Shown here: positions 15,466 through 23,163 of the stretch, piece after piece
Layout of the letters: each line of letters starts with the position of its first letter
Position numbering within the stretch: position 1 is the first letter of the stretch
Assembly: GCF_051521505.1 (NCBI RefSeq)
Contig: NZ_CP150356.1
Coordinates: 2,976,001-3,040,000 of the forward strand
Source: Sorangium sp025924095
GTDB taxonomy: Bacteria; Myxococcota_A; Polyangia; Polyangiales; Polyangiaceae
Direction of reading: 5' to 3'
DNA length: 64,000 bases
Translations under genes and position numbers: made by a program
The notes under the pieces: generated by a model
Databases searched by the model: none
The model's input: the letters and a program-made list of their open reading frames with translations, nothing else
What the model was told of the DNA's origin: nothing

Positions 15466-16305
15466 ATGACCACGATGGGGGCGCTGACGAGGGAGGAGCT
15501 CGAGGCGAAGCTCCGTGAGGCGCAGGTGATCCTCCGCGCGATCCTCGACAACATGCCGATTACCGTGTGCATGTACGACCGCGAGGGCATCTTCACGTTC
15601 CATGACGGCAAGGGGTTGGAGGCCGTCGGCGTGAAGCCGGGGCAGTTCCTCGGGACGAGCGTGCTCGAGCTCTTCGCGAACGTGCCGGAGACCCTCGAGG
15701 TCAACCGGCAGGCGCTCGCGGGGAAGAGCGCGTACAACGTCTACGACGGGCACGGCACCGCCTGGGAGACATGGCACGTCCCGGTGCGCGACAGCAACGG
15801 GGAGCCCGACGGCATGCTCACCCTCAGCCTGGACGGCTCCATGGCGAAGCGGCGAGAGCAGGAGCTCCAGGCGAAGATCGATCTCATCGAGAAGCAGCAG
15901 AAGGTCATCCGCGATCTCTCGACGCCCATCATCGAGGTCTGGGACAAGGTGCTGACCCTGCCCATGGTGGGCGTGGTGGACAGCCTGAGGATCTCCGAGG
16001 TGATGGATAACCTGCTCTCGGCGATCGTGAACAAGAACGCTCGCTTCGCGATCCTCGACCTCACCGGCGTCGATGCGGTCGACACGCGGACCGCCGGATA
16101 CCTCATCGAGATGATCAAGGCCATCCGGCTCCTCGGCGCGGAGGGGATCATCACCGGGATCCGGTCGAACGTGGCCCAGACGATGATCGCGCTCGGGCTC
16201 GACCTCTCCGGGGTCACGACCGTGGGCAACCTCCGCGCCGGCCTCAAGCTCTGCATGCGGCGCATGGCCGCCGAGCACGAGGCGGCCAGCGCGCCAGTGA
16301 AGTAG
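15466..16305 (+). CDS. PAS-STAS signalling protein, RsbR-like
   Basis: 279 residues from ATG 15466, which follows GGGGGAAGAG; an in-frame ATG at 15448 has no such site. The N-terminal half is a PAS domain (LDNMPITVCMYDREGIFTF, then the GKGLEAVG and GQFLGTSV turns and the strand WHVPVRDSNGEPDGML). A coiled linker leads to LSTPIIEVWDKVLTLPMVG, the entry signature of RsbR/RsbS-type STAS domains. The STAS domain contains ILDLTGVDAVDTRTAG, with Thr residues at the positions phosphorylated in stressosome proteins. It could be a stressosome-like sensor acting on a switch kinase. No kinase partner is adjacent; the STAS domain at the end of the 43259 gene has the same entry motif. Confidence 0.88.
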   Translation: MTTMGALTREELEAKLREAQVILRAILDNMPITVCMYDREGIFTFHDGKGLEAVGVKPGQFLGTSVLELFANVPETLEVNRQALAGKSAYNVYDGHGTAWETWHVPVRDSNGEPDGMLTLSLDGSMAKRREQELQAKIDLIEKQQKVIRDLSTPIIEVWDKVLTLPMVGVVDSLRISEVMDNLLSAIVNKNARFAILDLTGVDAVDTRTAGYLIEMIKAIRLLGAEGIITGIRSNVAQTMIALGLDLSGVTTVGNLRAGLKLCMRRMAAEHEAASAPVK

Positions 16306-16367
16306 CGGCCCGCAGAGGCGCCCGCGAGGCGCGAGCGAGCGCGATACCCACGCTCGGGCCGCGGCGG

Positions 16368-17885
16368 TCAGCGGTGGATCACGAGGCGCGTCGACGGGTC
16401 CTTGCGCGTGACCTGGACCGCGTACCACCCCTCCGGCACGGGGGGATCGGTCCAGTGGAAGAGCCACTTCGCGTCGACCGGTGAGAGGTTCACGCACCCG
16501 CCGCTCTGCCCGTCTCCCCAGTTGTTGTGCCAGTACGCCGCGTGCAGGAGATACTTGCTGAAGAAGTGCTGGCTCCACGGCACCTCCGCCTCGATCCAGT
16601 CGTCCGCGTTGACGTGGGGCGTGATGAGCGTCTTCGTCACCCACTTGCGGTTGATGTGGTACTGGCCGAGCGGCGTCGTGGAGGGCGGCACGAACGGCTC
16701 GGGGCTCTCCGACCTCTCCGGCTCGTCAGCGCCGTTGCGCCCGGCCGAGATGAGCGTCGCGAAGACGGGCCGGTCGTCCTCGTACGCGATGAGCCAGCCG
16801 TCGAGCGCCGCGATCTCGATCCACGTGTTCCTCGGCCCCTCGGCCGGGGGAGCGGGCGCCTCGCCGCCGAGCTGGATCCGGCGTCCCCACGGGTTCCGCG
16901 ACTTCCGCGGCTTGACGACCACCGCATCTCGCTCGAGCACCCAGCGCCCGTCGTCGCGGGTCTCGAGATAGGTCAGCTTGCCGGCCCGCTTCGATTGGCC
17001 CGTCAGCCCGACGCGGTCGAGGCGCTCCCACACGGCGTCCGTCTTCTCGAGCTGGTTGTCCTCGGTGAGGCGGTACTTGGGGCGCGGCTTGCGGCGAAAG
17101 AACGCGAGGGGGAGCCGCACGTCGGGGCCGAGGTGGACCCCCTCGAAGGTGGCCGGCTCATAGGGCTTCACCTTGTCCTTCGGCACGAACGTCAGATCCG
17201 ACGCCCAGAGCCACGTCGCCCCGCCGGCCTCGACCTCCTTCGTCCATGCGACCGACGACCGCGGGCGGACCTGGATGTGCCGCAGATCGTGGATCCCCGC
17301 GGGCCACGCCGGCGCGTCGATGCCCTCGACGTTCAAGAGGCGCTTGAGCCCGAGCGACTCGCCGTAGAGGTACGGCAAGGGCTGATCGACCCGCGGGGCG
17401 TGGGCAAGCAGCGTCTTCAGCATGGGATCGGCCGCGTCCAGGGTGGCGCGCTCGCCGTCGACGCAGACGTACCCGCGCGGCTCCACGGCGTAGAACGCCG
17501 GGCAATCGCCGGCGCCCCGCAAGGGCTCGGGGCTCTTCAGGCGGACCGAGCCGCCGATCGAGAGATAGCCGATCCACTGGGCCTTCGGCCTCGGCGCGGA
17601 CCGGATCCACACCTCGCGGCTCTTCGAGTACACGCGGGAGGGACCCGCCGGCGCCGCCTCCGCCGCGGGCGGGGCCTCGGCCGCCGGAGCCTCCGGCGGC
17701 TCGAGAGCGACGGCCGGCGCGACGGCGCCCGGTGGGCCGGCAGGGCGCCCGCTTTCGGGCTCTGCGACCGCGATGCCCGCGCTCCCGGCCGGGTCGGCGC
17801 CCGAGCCGGCGTCGTGCCGCGACGGCGTGCACCCGAGGCAGAGCACGCCGAGGGCAGCGAACCACGAGCGGCCGGACATAGGCAC
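16368..17885 (-). CDS. L,D-transpeptidase (YkuD) lipoprotein
   Basis: 505 residues. The N terminus is a lipoprotein signal ending in LCLGC, then an Ala/Pro-rich tether to about residue 95. A small SH3-like or binding segment follows (SREVWIRSAPRPKAQWIGYLS). The C-terminal catalytic domain has the YkuD layout: GQYHINRKW, a His in YWHNNWGDGQSGGCVNLS, with the nucleophile Cys in SGGCVNL, and a downstream WLFHW strand. Such enzymes make 3-3 crosslinks in peptidoglycan or attach proteins to it, acting in the periplasm from the outer or inner membrane. All catalytic residues are present. Convergent with the PAS-STAS gene. The start could be the second Met at 17879. Confidence 0.88.
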   Translation of the reverse strand: MPMSGRSWFAALGVLCLGCTPSRHDAGSGADPAGSAGIAVAEPESGRPAGPPGAVAPAVALEPPEAPAAEAPPAAEAAPAGPSRVYSKSREVWIRSAPRPKAQWIGYLSIGGSVRLKSPEPLRGAGDCPAFYAVEPRGYVCVDGERATLDAADPMLKTLLAHAPRVDQPLPYLYGESLGLKRLLNVEGIDAPAWPAGIHDLRHIQVRPRSSVAWTKEVEAGGATWLWASDLTFVPKDKVKPYEPATFEGVHLGPDVRLPLAFFRRKPRPKYRLTEDNQLEKTDAVWERLDRVGLTGQSKRAGKLTYLETRDDGRWVLERDAVVVKPRKSRNPWGRRIQLGGEAPAPPAEGPRNTWIEIAALDGWLIAYEDDRPVFATLISAGRNGADEPERSESPEPFVPPSTTPLGQYHINRKWVTKTLITPHVNADDWIEAEVPWSQHFFSKYLLHAAYWHNNWGDGQSGGCVNLSPVDAKWLFHWTDPPVPEGWYAVQVTRKDPSTRLVIHR

Positions 17886-18081
17886 GGCACCCTAGCACGC
17901 CGAGCCTGCCCGGCAGAATGATCTGCCAACCAGGGAGCGCGAGCGCAATCGCTCGTACGCCGGGCGGGACGCGGCCACGACGGCCGGCGCGTGCATGGGT
18001 CCGGTCGCCGCGATCTCGGTCGCCGGGATTTCGATCGCGCGGGTGTCACGCTCGCCCCCGCTCGCGCCTAGAGCCGAGGAA

Positions 18082-18119
18082 GGCCGGCGAGGACAGCCGG
18101 CCGGAGAAGAAAAGGAGAC
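18082..18119 (+). promoter_or_regulatory. Leader hairpin beside the ribosome binding site of the Cys-rich peptide gene
   Basis: GGCCGGC (18082-18088) and GCCGGCC (18096-18102) form a perfect 7-bp stem with a 7-base loop, seven bases before AAAGGAGACC (18110-18119). The strong site and close hairpin could tune translation or stabilise the message. Confidence 0.45.
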
Positions 18120-18124
18120 CTCCC

Positions 18125-18256
18125 ATGCGTCGTTGGCTCAAGGTGACCCTGTTCGCGGCCGTCCTCGCAATCCCGTCGATGGCCTATGCTGGCACGCAGC
18201 TCGCCGGCGGCTGTCCGTGCGCGGATTGTCCGTGTCCGGACTGCCCCTGCGGCTGA
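18125..18256 (+). CDS. Small secreted cysteine-rich peptide
   Basis: A 43-residue ORF with a strong AAGGAGA site six bases upstream. Residues 1-22 form a textbook signal peptide: MRRWLK, a hydrophobic core, and cleavage after AYA. The mature peptide would be about 21 residues, GTQLAGG followed by CPCADCPCPDCPCG, with seven cysteines in a CPC/DC pattern. No family is recognised. The spacing suggests a metal-binding or disulphide-rich exported peptide, or a small sensor. The next gene, a sigma factor with a TTG start, begins 12 bases after its stop, so they are co-transcribed. Too short for routine gene finders, but the signal peptide, ribosome site and operon context support it. Confidence 0.8.
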   Translation: MRRWLKVTLFAAVLAIPSMAYAGTQLAGGCPCADCPCPDCPCG

Positions 18257-18268
18257 GGACCCAGCCCG

Positions 18269-18814
18269 TTGGAACTGCGCGCGCGATCGCTGCTCAACGC
18301 GTCGATGAGACGCCTCGCCGACGGCGATCGCGCGGCGTTCGAGCCTGTCTATGCCGCCCTCTGGCCGGCGATCAGCGCGTTCTGCCGCCGCATGCTCGGC
18401 GGCGGCGAAGCGGACGCGGAGGACGCGGCGCAGCAGGCGCTCCTCAAGGTGTTCGATCGCGCCAGCTCGTTCGACCCTGAAGCGGACGCGCTCACCTGGG
18501 CGCTCGCCATCGCGGCGTGGGAGTGCCGCACGGCGCGGCGGCGGCGGACCCGGTCGAGGGAGGCGCCGGACGAGCTCATCCCCTCGATCGCGGCCGACCT
18601 GCCCACGCCGGAGGACGCGGCGATCGCCCGGGATCTGGACGACGCGGCGCGCGAGGTGCTCGGCACGCTGGCCGAGGCGGATCGCGAGACGCTGAGGGCG
18701 ACCCTGCTGGAGGGCGATCGCGATCCATCGGTATCGGGCGCGGCGTTCCGCAAGCGCCGCGAGCGCGCATTTGCCCGCCTCCGGGAGGCGTGGAGGAGGA
18801 TCTATGGAACCTGA
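18269..18814 (+). CDS. ECF-type RNA polymerase sigma factor
   Basis: 181 residues from a TTG start at 18269. Region 2 is visible: FEPVYAALWPAISAFCRRMLG, then DAEDAAQQALLKVFDRASSFD, the helix for -10 recognition, and the WALAIAAWECRTARRRR segment. Region 4 is present but weak: EVLGTLAEADRETLRATLLEG and a basic recognition helix, AFRKRRERAFARLREAWRR. It is coupled by an 11-base overlap to the membrane protein at 18804, and the Cys-rich peptide precedes it by 12 bases. The membrane protein may be its regulator. No zinc anti-sigma HxxxCxxC motif was seen. Target promoters are unknown. Confidence 0.85.
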   Translation: MELRARSLLNASMRRLADGDRAAFEPVYAALWPAISAFCRRMLGGGEADAEDAAQQALLKVFDRASSFDPEADALTWALAIAAWECRTARRRRTRSREAPDELIPSIAADLPTPEDAAIARDLDDAAREVLGTLAEADRETLRATLLEGDRDPSVSGAAFRKRRERAFARLREAWRRIYGT

Positions 18815-19352
18815 GGCGCTCGCCGGCCTGAAGGAGAGGGCCTATCGTGCGTACGAGCGCGGGAGGGCGCGACAGGCCGCCTGGGCGGCGTCCCCGACGA
18901 TCGCCGTGGCGCTCGTCGCCTCGCTGATGAGCGACCGTCCGCTCACCACCGCGATCCTCGGCGCGGCGCTCTTCGTCGCCGCGGCGCTGCTGTCGTGGCG
19001 GGGGCGGGAGCTCGGGCGGGGCGTGCTCCCGGGGGTCGCGGCGGGGCTCGTGCCCTTCGCGACGGCGCACGCGGCGCGCGTTTACGGTCACCTGTGCACG
19101 CCGGAGGGGTGCGTTTCCATCTGCGTCCCTGCCTGCCTTCTGGGCGGGGTCGCCGCCGGCGTGGTGCTCGCGCGCGCGCTGCGCCGGTCGAACCGGCTCG
19201 GGGCCTCCTGGGCCTCGGCGTGCGGCGTCGCCGCCCTGACGGGCGCGCTCGGCTGCGCCTGCGTCGGCTTCGGCGGCGTGCTCGCCCTCGCGGCGGGGCT
19301 GCTCGCCGGCACCGCGCCGCTCGCGCTCCGGCCTGCGCGCGGCGGCGCGTGA
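18804..19352 (+). CDS. Multi-pass membrane protein coupled to the sigma factor
   Basis: 182 residues starting at ATG 18804 behind GGAGGA, overlapping the sigma gene by 11 bases. A cytosolic N-terminal stretch (about 1-30, EGRLK-type charged helix) is followed by five or six hydrophobic segments rich in Ala, Gly and Leu. Cysteines cluster in the loops: HLCTPEGCVSICVPAC and, later, ASACGV and LGCACVG. This gives seven or more Cys in or near the membrane, unusual for a high-GC membrane protein. By position it is a candidate anti-sigma or redox/metal sensor; no sequence family is recognised. The Cys-rich secreted peptide upstream makes a thiol- or metal-related role plausible. Confidence 0.75.
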   Translation: MEPEALAGLKERAYRAYERGRARQAAWAASPTIAVALVASLMSDRPLTTAILGAALFVAAALLSWRGRELGRGVLPGVAAGLVPFATAHAARVYGHLCTPEGCVSICVPACLLGGVAAGVVLARALRRSNRLGASWASACGVAALTGALGCACVGFGGVLALAAGLLAGTAPLALRPARGGA

Positions 19353-19422
19353 GGTGGCGTATCGCGCTCGGCGAGCGCGACGTGCCGTATCGACGACCCC
19401 GCGGCCCGGGCTGGAGGGGTGT

Positions 19423-19845
19423 ATGCTGGGCGCCGTGGAGGATACGGCGCACAGCCCGGGAGCTGCTCGCAAGCGCGTCGCGCTGGCCCTCCTCATCGTC
19501 GCGGTCATCCCCGTCGGCCTGATCGCCCGGTTCCACGGCGGTCCGGCCTGGCTGCGCAACGGCGCCGGCGCGGCGCTCTACGAGGTCGTGTGGATCGCCG
19601 CGGCGCAGCTCGTGTGGATCTCCGCCCGCACGCACCGGCTGGCGCTCGCGGTCCTCGCCGCGACGTGCGCCATCGAGCTGCTGCAGCTGAGCGAGCTGCC
19701 CTGGCTGTCGGCCGCGCGCAGCACCACCCCGGGGCGGCTCCTGCTCGGCGCGAACGGCGGATTCGATCCCGGCGACTTCGCGCTGTACGGCATCGGCTGC
19801 GTCCTTGGTTATGCGCTCTGCCGGCCGCTCCGGGCCTCCCGATGA
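19423..19845 (+). CDS. DUF2809-like small membrane protein
   Basis: 140 residues from ATG 19423 with GGAGGGG four bases upstream; the frame is open back to 19354 without a better start. Four hydrophobic helices are seen. The pattern GLIARFHGG, then WLRNGAGAALYEVVWIAA, the IELLQLSELPWL segment, LLLGANGGFDPGDFALYGIG and a final helix matches the DUF2809 family, in which a Glu in IE and an Asp in the last segment are conserved. Function is unknown. It lies 70 bp after the sigma-linked membrane gene on the same strand and could be in the same transcript. Confidence 0.7.
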   Translation: MLGAVEDTAHSPGAARKRVALALLIVAVIPVGLIARFHGGPAWLRNGAGAALYEVVWIAAAQLVWISARTHRLALAVLAATCAIELLQLSELPWLSAARSTTPGRLLLGANGGFDPGDFALYGIGCVLGYALCRPLRASR

Positions 19846-19940
19846 CGCAACGCCGCGGTGCGGCGGTGCGGCGGTTGCGCTGCGCGCCCGGAGGGACCAG
19901 GCTGGCGCTCGCGACATCCAGGGACAAGGAGGCGACGTCC

Positions 19941-20351
19941 ATGACCGAGGCTCACCACACCGGCGGCTGCCTGTGCGGGGCGATCCGCTACCGCGCGCGC
20001 GGCGCGCCGGCGAGCGTCAATGTTTGCTATTGCAGCCAGTGCCGGCGCCAGACCGGCTCGCCCATGCCGTCGTTCGCCACCTATGCTGACGAGCAGCTCG
20101 ATCTGCTCTCCGGCTCACCCGCGACCTATCGGTCGTCCACCTTCGCCGTCCGCCAGTTCTGCTCGACCTGCGGCTCGTCGCTGTTCTGGCGCCGTGACGG
20201 GACGCGGGAGCTCGACATCTTCCTGGGCACGATGGACCGGCCCGGCGACCTGCCGCCCCCCGCCTTCCAGCTCTGGACCGTGCACCGCGTGCCCTGGTTG
20301 CCCGCCATCCCGGGGGCCACCGACTACCGCGGCGACAAGACCTCCGGCTAG
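19941..20351 (+). CDS. GFA (CENP-V type) zinc protein
   Basis: 136 residues, starting after AAGGAGG. It has the cysteine pattern of the GFA fold: GCLCGAIRY, VCYCSQCRRQTGS, and FCSTCGSSLFW, which bind zinc. The name derives from glutathione-dependent formaldehyde-activating enzyme, though most members have no proven reaction. There is no signal peptide. Length is typical. The downstream gene converges 16 bp away. Confidence 0.88.
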   Translation: MTEAHHTGGCLCGAIRYRARGAPASVNVCYCSQCRRQTGSPMPSFATYADEQLDLLSGSPATYRSSTFAVRQFCSTCGSSLFWRRDGTRELDIFLGTMDRPGDLPPPAFQLWTVHRVPWLPAIPGATDYRGDKTSG

Positions 20352-20367
20352 CCTGGATCCGCGCCGC

Positions 20368-20847
20368 TCAACGCTCCAGCGCCGCGTGCGGCTCCAGCAC
20401 GGGGCGCGGCGTCCGCAGCATGACCACGGCGGCGACAACGCAGTAGACGACCGCGGAGCCGTGGACCATCAGCGCGTAGGGGATGCTGCAACGACCGCTC
20501 GTGCTCGTCACCAGGCAGTCGACGAGCGGCATCACGCTGGAGGCGAGGGTGACGACGCCGAGCGCCGTGCGCATCCGCAGCGCGAGCAGACCCACGAACA
20601 TGAGGCCGATCCCGAGATCGCGGCCCGCCTTGATGTGGAGATAGACGGCGTCTCCGACGTCGAGGAGCGGGAGGCCGAAGCCCTGAGCGGCCGCCACCGG
20701 CTGGGCGAAGCCGCGCACCGCGAGGAACAGCATGAACGCGCTGCCCAGCGCGCCGAGGATGAACGACGGCGAGGTGGGCTTCCAGGACAACGATGGCTCC
20801 AAAGGTTCACGCTTCACGATCCGCCTCCTCCGATACGGCATCACCAC
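20368..20847 (-). CDS. DUF4267-like small membrane protein
   Basis: 159 residues (ATG 20847, alternative ATG 20841). After a basic N terminus there are four membrane helices: SFILGALGSAFMLFLAVRGFA, the segment after AGRDLGIGLMFVGLLAL, an ASSVMPLVDCL helix and a C-terminal YCVVAAVVML helix. The AGRDLGIG motif and the acidic residue in MPLVDC fit the DUF4267 pattern. Function unknown. It is divergent from the AraC-type regulator at 20986, whose gene starts 138 bp away, so that regulator may control it. Confidence 0.7.
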   Translation of the reverse strand: MVMPYRRRRIVKREPLEPSLSWKPTSPSFILGALGSAFMLFLAVRGFAQPVAAAQGFGLPLLDVGDAVYLHIKAGRDLGIGLMFVGLLALRMRTALGVVTLASSVMPLVDCLVTSTSGRCSIPYALMVHGSAVVYCVVAAVVMLRTPRPVLEPHAALER

Positions 20848-20985
20848 CCTTGCGGTGCGCGAGCCGTTCGATGCGAGAGAAGTTGGGGATTGTCGCCGCC
20901 ACGAGCCATCGCTCCGGCTCTCGATGTTTTGTCTGAAGCGCTCACGGCGCGATCGATCGGGAGAAGGCTGCTACCGTGGCGTTCA

Positions 20986-21981
20986 ATGAACGAGGGCGCG
21001 GCGCACGATGTGCTGGGAAGGGTGCTGGAGCTGACGCACCTGCGCGGCCGGATCTACTGCCACTCGTCGGCGCGGGCGCCGTGGGGGCTCTGCGTCGATG
21101 CGTCCGCGGACGCGGTCTTCCACCTGATCACGGCCGGCACGTGCTGGCTCTTCCTCGGCGAGCAGCGGGTCGCGCTCGGGCCGGGCGACGTGGTGCTCCT
21201 GCCGCGCGGCAGCGCGCACGCGCTCGCCGATCACGCGCGGAGCCGGCGGATGCCGCTCGCGGCGTGGCTCGCGGCGCGCGGGACCGTCGACCACCGCATG
21301 CGCCTCGGCGACGGCCAGGGCGCGGAGACGGAGGTGCTCTGCGGGGTGTACGCGTTCGACGTCCCCGGCGCCCGCCACCCGGCGCTGCGCGTGCTGCCCG
21401 AGCTGGTCCACATCCCGGCGAAGAAGACGCGCGGAAGGCCCGATCTCGCCGAGACCATCGCCGGCCTGACGCGCGAGCACGATCGCGCGGATCTCGGCCA
21501 ATCCCTGGTGGTGTCGCGGCTCCTCGACGTGCTCTTCGTGCAGCTCCTCCGCGCCTGGGTCGACGATCAGCCCGCCGGCGGCGCCGGCTGGCTGGGCGCG
21601 CTGCGCGATTCGCTCGTCGCCGCTGCGCTCTCGCGCCTCCACGAGGACCTCGCCGCGCCCTGGGACGTCGCGACGCTGGCGGCGAAGCTCGGGACCTCGC
21701 GGCCCACGCTGGCGCGCCGCTTCGTGGCCGAGGTGGGTCTCTCCCCGCTCGCGTACCTGACCCAGGCACGCATGCACGAGGCCGCGAGGTGGGTGCGCGA
21801 GACCGATCGACCGCTCACCGAGATCGCCGAGGCGGTGGGCTACACCTCGGTGTCCGCCTTCAACCGCGCCTTCCACCGCGAGCACGGGATGCCGCCCGGC
21901 GCGTTCCGCAAGCAGGGCGCCGCGCATGACCGGCGTGAGGCCGGCGACGACGCGCCGGCTGCGCCCTCCCTCTTCGAGTGA
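20986..21981 (+). CDS. AraC-family transcriptional regulator with cupin sensor
   Basis: 331 residues. The N-terminal cupin-type domain (about 15-190) contains FHLITAGTCWLFLGEQRVALGPGDVVLLPRGSAHAL, the metal/ligand barrel pattern of the Cupin_6 AraC group. The C-terminal domain (about 225-320) has both AraC helix-turn-helix units: WDVATLAAKLGTSRPTLARRFVAEVG, then LTEIAEAVGYTSVSAFNRAFHREHG with the family's GYxSxSAFxRAF motif. Members of this subgroup commonly control neighbouring oxidoreductase or membrane genes. It is divergent from the DUF4267 gene. Start chosen at ATG 20986, ahead of which the frame has no better ribosome site. Confidence 0.9.
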   Translation: MNEGAAHDVLGRVLELTHLRGRIYCHSSARAPWGLCVDASADAVFHLITAGTCWLFLGEQRVALGPGDVVLLPRGSAHALADHARSRRMPLAAWLAARGTVDHRMRLGDGQGAETEVLCGVYAFDVPGARHPALRVLPELVHIPAKKTRGRPDLAETIAGLTREHDRADLGQSLVVSRLLDVLFVQLLRAWVDDQPAGGAGWLGALRDSLVAAALSRLHEDLAAPWDVATLAAKLGTSRPTLARRFVAEVGLSPLAYLTQARMHEAARWVRETDRPLTEIAEAVGYTSVSAFNRAFHREHGMPPGAFRKQGAAHDRREAGDDAPAAPSLFE

Positions 21982-22059
21982 AGGGCGGGAGCACGCTCGA
22001 CGCGTGCTCCCGCTCTGCGCCTCGGCGCACCGCCCACACCGTACCTTTCGCTTGCCCAA

Positions 22060-22195
22060 AGTGCTCGACGAGACAGTGCGGCTCGGCAAATCCTACCCGA
22101 AGGCTTGCGCAAATTCGGCGCTGGCTCGATGCTCGACGAAGTAGGCGCGCCGGGCCTCGTACTGGCGATGCCGAGCCTGCTCGACACGGAGATTC
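22060..22195 (-). pseudogene. Probable transposase N-terminal remnant
   Basis: The minus strand reads ARHRQYEARRAYFVEHRASA, then EFAQAFG and a stop at about 22090. The HRQYEAxRAYFVE...SAExAxxFGY pattern resembles the N terminus of a widespread transposase family whose next residues would be a helix-turn-helix. No remaining catalytic domain exists. It adjoins the small-ORF/TOPRIM/ATPase island, in keeping with past transposition nearby. The match is from memory of the motif, so confidence is moderate to low. Confidence 0.35.
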
Positions 22196-22198
22196 TGG

Positions 22199-22393
22199 CT
22201 AGCCTGCGCCGCCACGGGCTTCGGACCTCTGCACCAGCAAGGTCAGCCCGTCGGTCCAAGCGGCGCGCGCCGGCGTCCAGGAACCATCCTCCAGGCGTCG
22301 CGTCAGGATCTGAACCCACTCCTCGAGTGGTTGGTCGGCGGCATATATGAGGTGCGCCTCGACGTTGGATCCGAACCGCTCGTAAAGGATCAT
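22199..22393 (-). CDS. Small hypothetical protein, third gene of the ATPase/TOPRIM operon
   Basis: 64 residues from ATG 22393, which has AAGGAGG six bases upstream, a much stronger site than the longer frame starting at 22462. The sequence, MILYERFGSNVEAHLIYAAD and onward, is amphipathic and mixed-charge with no signal peptide or membrane helix. Two Trp residues (EEWVQIL and GSWTPARAAW) suggest a folded domain. No family recognised. It follows the TOPRIM-like gene by 65 bp on the same strand and may be an accessory or regulatory subunit of that locus. Confidence 0.6.
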   Translation of the reverse strand: MILYERFGSNVEAHLIYAADQPLEEWVQILTRRLEDGSWTPARAAWTDGLTLLVQRSEARGGAG

Positions 22394-22458
22394 GCCGTCC
22401 TCCTTGGGGGGCCGACATTGTGCCAGCGGTCGTGGCGCCCAGCGAGCCCCCGGTCCGC

Positions 22459-23160
22459 TCACCCACCGTTTTCAGTAGGTCCAGGTCGGGAGCGGCCAGC
22501 CCCCAGAGAGTCCACGAACAGCCGCAGGCTTCGGTTGCGCTCGACGAACTTCTCCAAGTCTCGCAGCTTGCGGAAGGGCTTCGTCAGGGCGTATGCCTGA
22601 TCATATTCCTTGAGCTGGAAGTGTCGCCTGCGATCCTTGTCGGACATCGTCTTGTTCAGCAGCTTCTGAAGCTGTGCCTTGGGATTGCCGTGCGTCGTGC
22701 TGTCCTTCGGCGAGAAGATCGTCAGCACCCAGGCCTCGGTCTCCTCGACGGCGACGGCGTGCCGCACGAGATCGCTCTCGCCCTCCAGCCAGCCGTCGAT
22801 CTTATCGACCACGCGTTGCCTCAGGATCTCGGCGTAGCCCGGATCGTCGCGACGAGGCTTCTCGACGTCGTATCCCTTATCGTGGGCCTCGGCCGTGTCG
22901 ATCTGGACCACGACAAGGATCTCCTCGTCGATGGCGTTGCCTACGAACTCGCGGATCCGCCTCCGCTCCACGCACTCGCGCTTCACGCGCCCCCAGCCGC
23001 CGCGCTGCGCCTCGTCCTGATCGTGGACGTCGGTCTCGTCCTGATCGTACTCGGGCCGGAGGAACTGGATGTCCTCGAAGTCGAGACCCAGCTTCCCCTT
23101 GAGGATGTTGACCAGAACGGCCAGATCCCCGCGCCCCTCGGCGATGAGCCCCACACGCAC
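22459..23160 (-). CDS. TOPRIM-like (RloB/DUF4276-type) protein, candidate nuclease
   Basis: 233 residues with a GTG start at 23160, three bases after the ATPase stop (TGA-GCC-GTG), so strictly coupled. The opening strand VGLIAEGRGDLAVLVNIL has the Glu-x2-Gly-Asp layout of TOPRIM domains, and VVVQIDTAEA supplies the metal-binding Asp. HAVAVEETEAWVL and a Lys-rich C-terminal half are consistent with DUF4276/RloB proteins. These accompany SMC-like ATPases in restriction-linked and anti-phage loci; nuclease activity is expected but not shown here. Codon and base use are less GC-rich than the neighbours, suggesting acquisition by transfer. Confidence 0.75.
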   Translation of the reverse strand: MRVGLIAEGRGDLAVLVNILKGKLGLDFEDIQFLRPEYDQDETDVHDQDEAQRGGWGRVKRECVERRRIREFVGNAIDEEILVVVQIDTAEAHDKGYDVEKPRRDDPGYAEILRQRVVDKIDGWLEGESDLVRHAVAVEETEAWVLTIFSPKDSTTHGNPKAQLQKLLNKTMSDKDRRRHFQLKEYDQAYALTKPFRKLRDLEKFVERNRSLRLFVDSLGAGRSRPGPTENGG

Positions 23161-23163
23161 GGC

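Noticed and set aside
22105..22350. Plus-strand 81-residue frame near the transposase fragment
   Set aside because: The opposite strand carries both the transposase-like motif and the small ORF with AAGGAGG.
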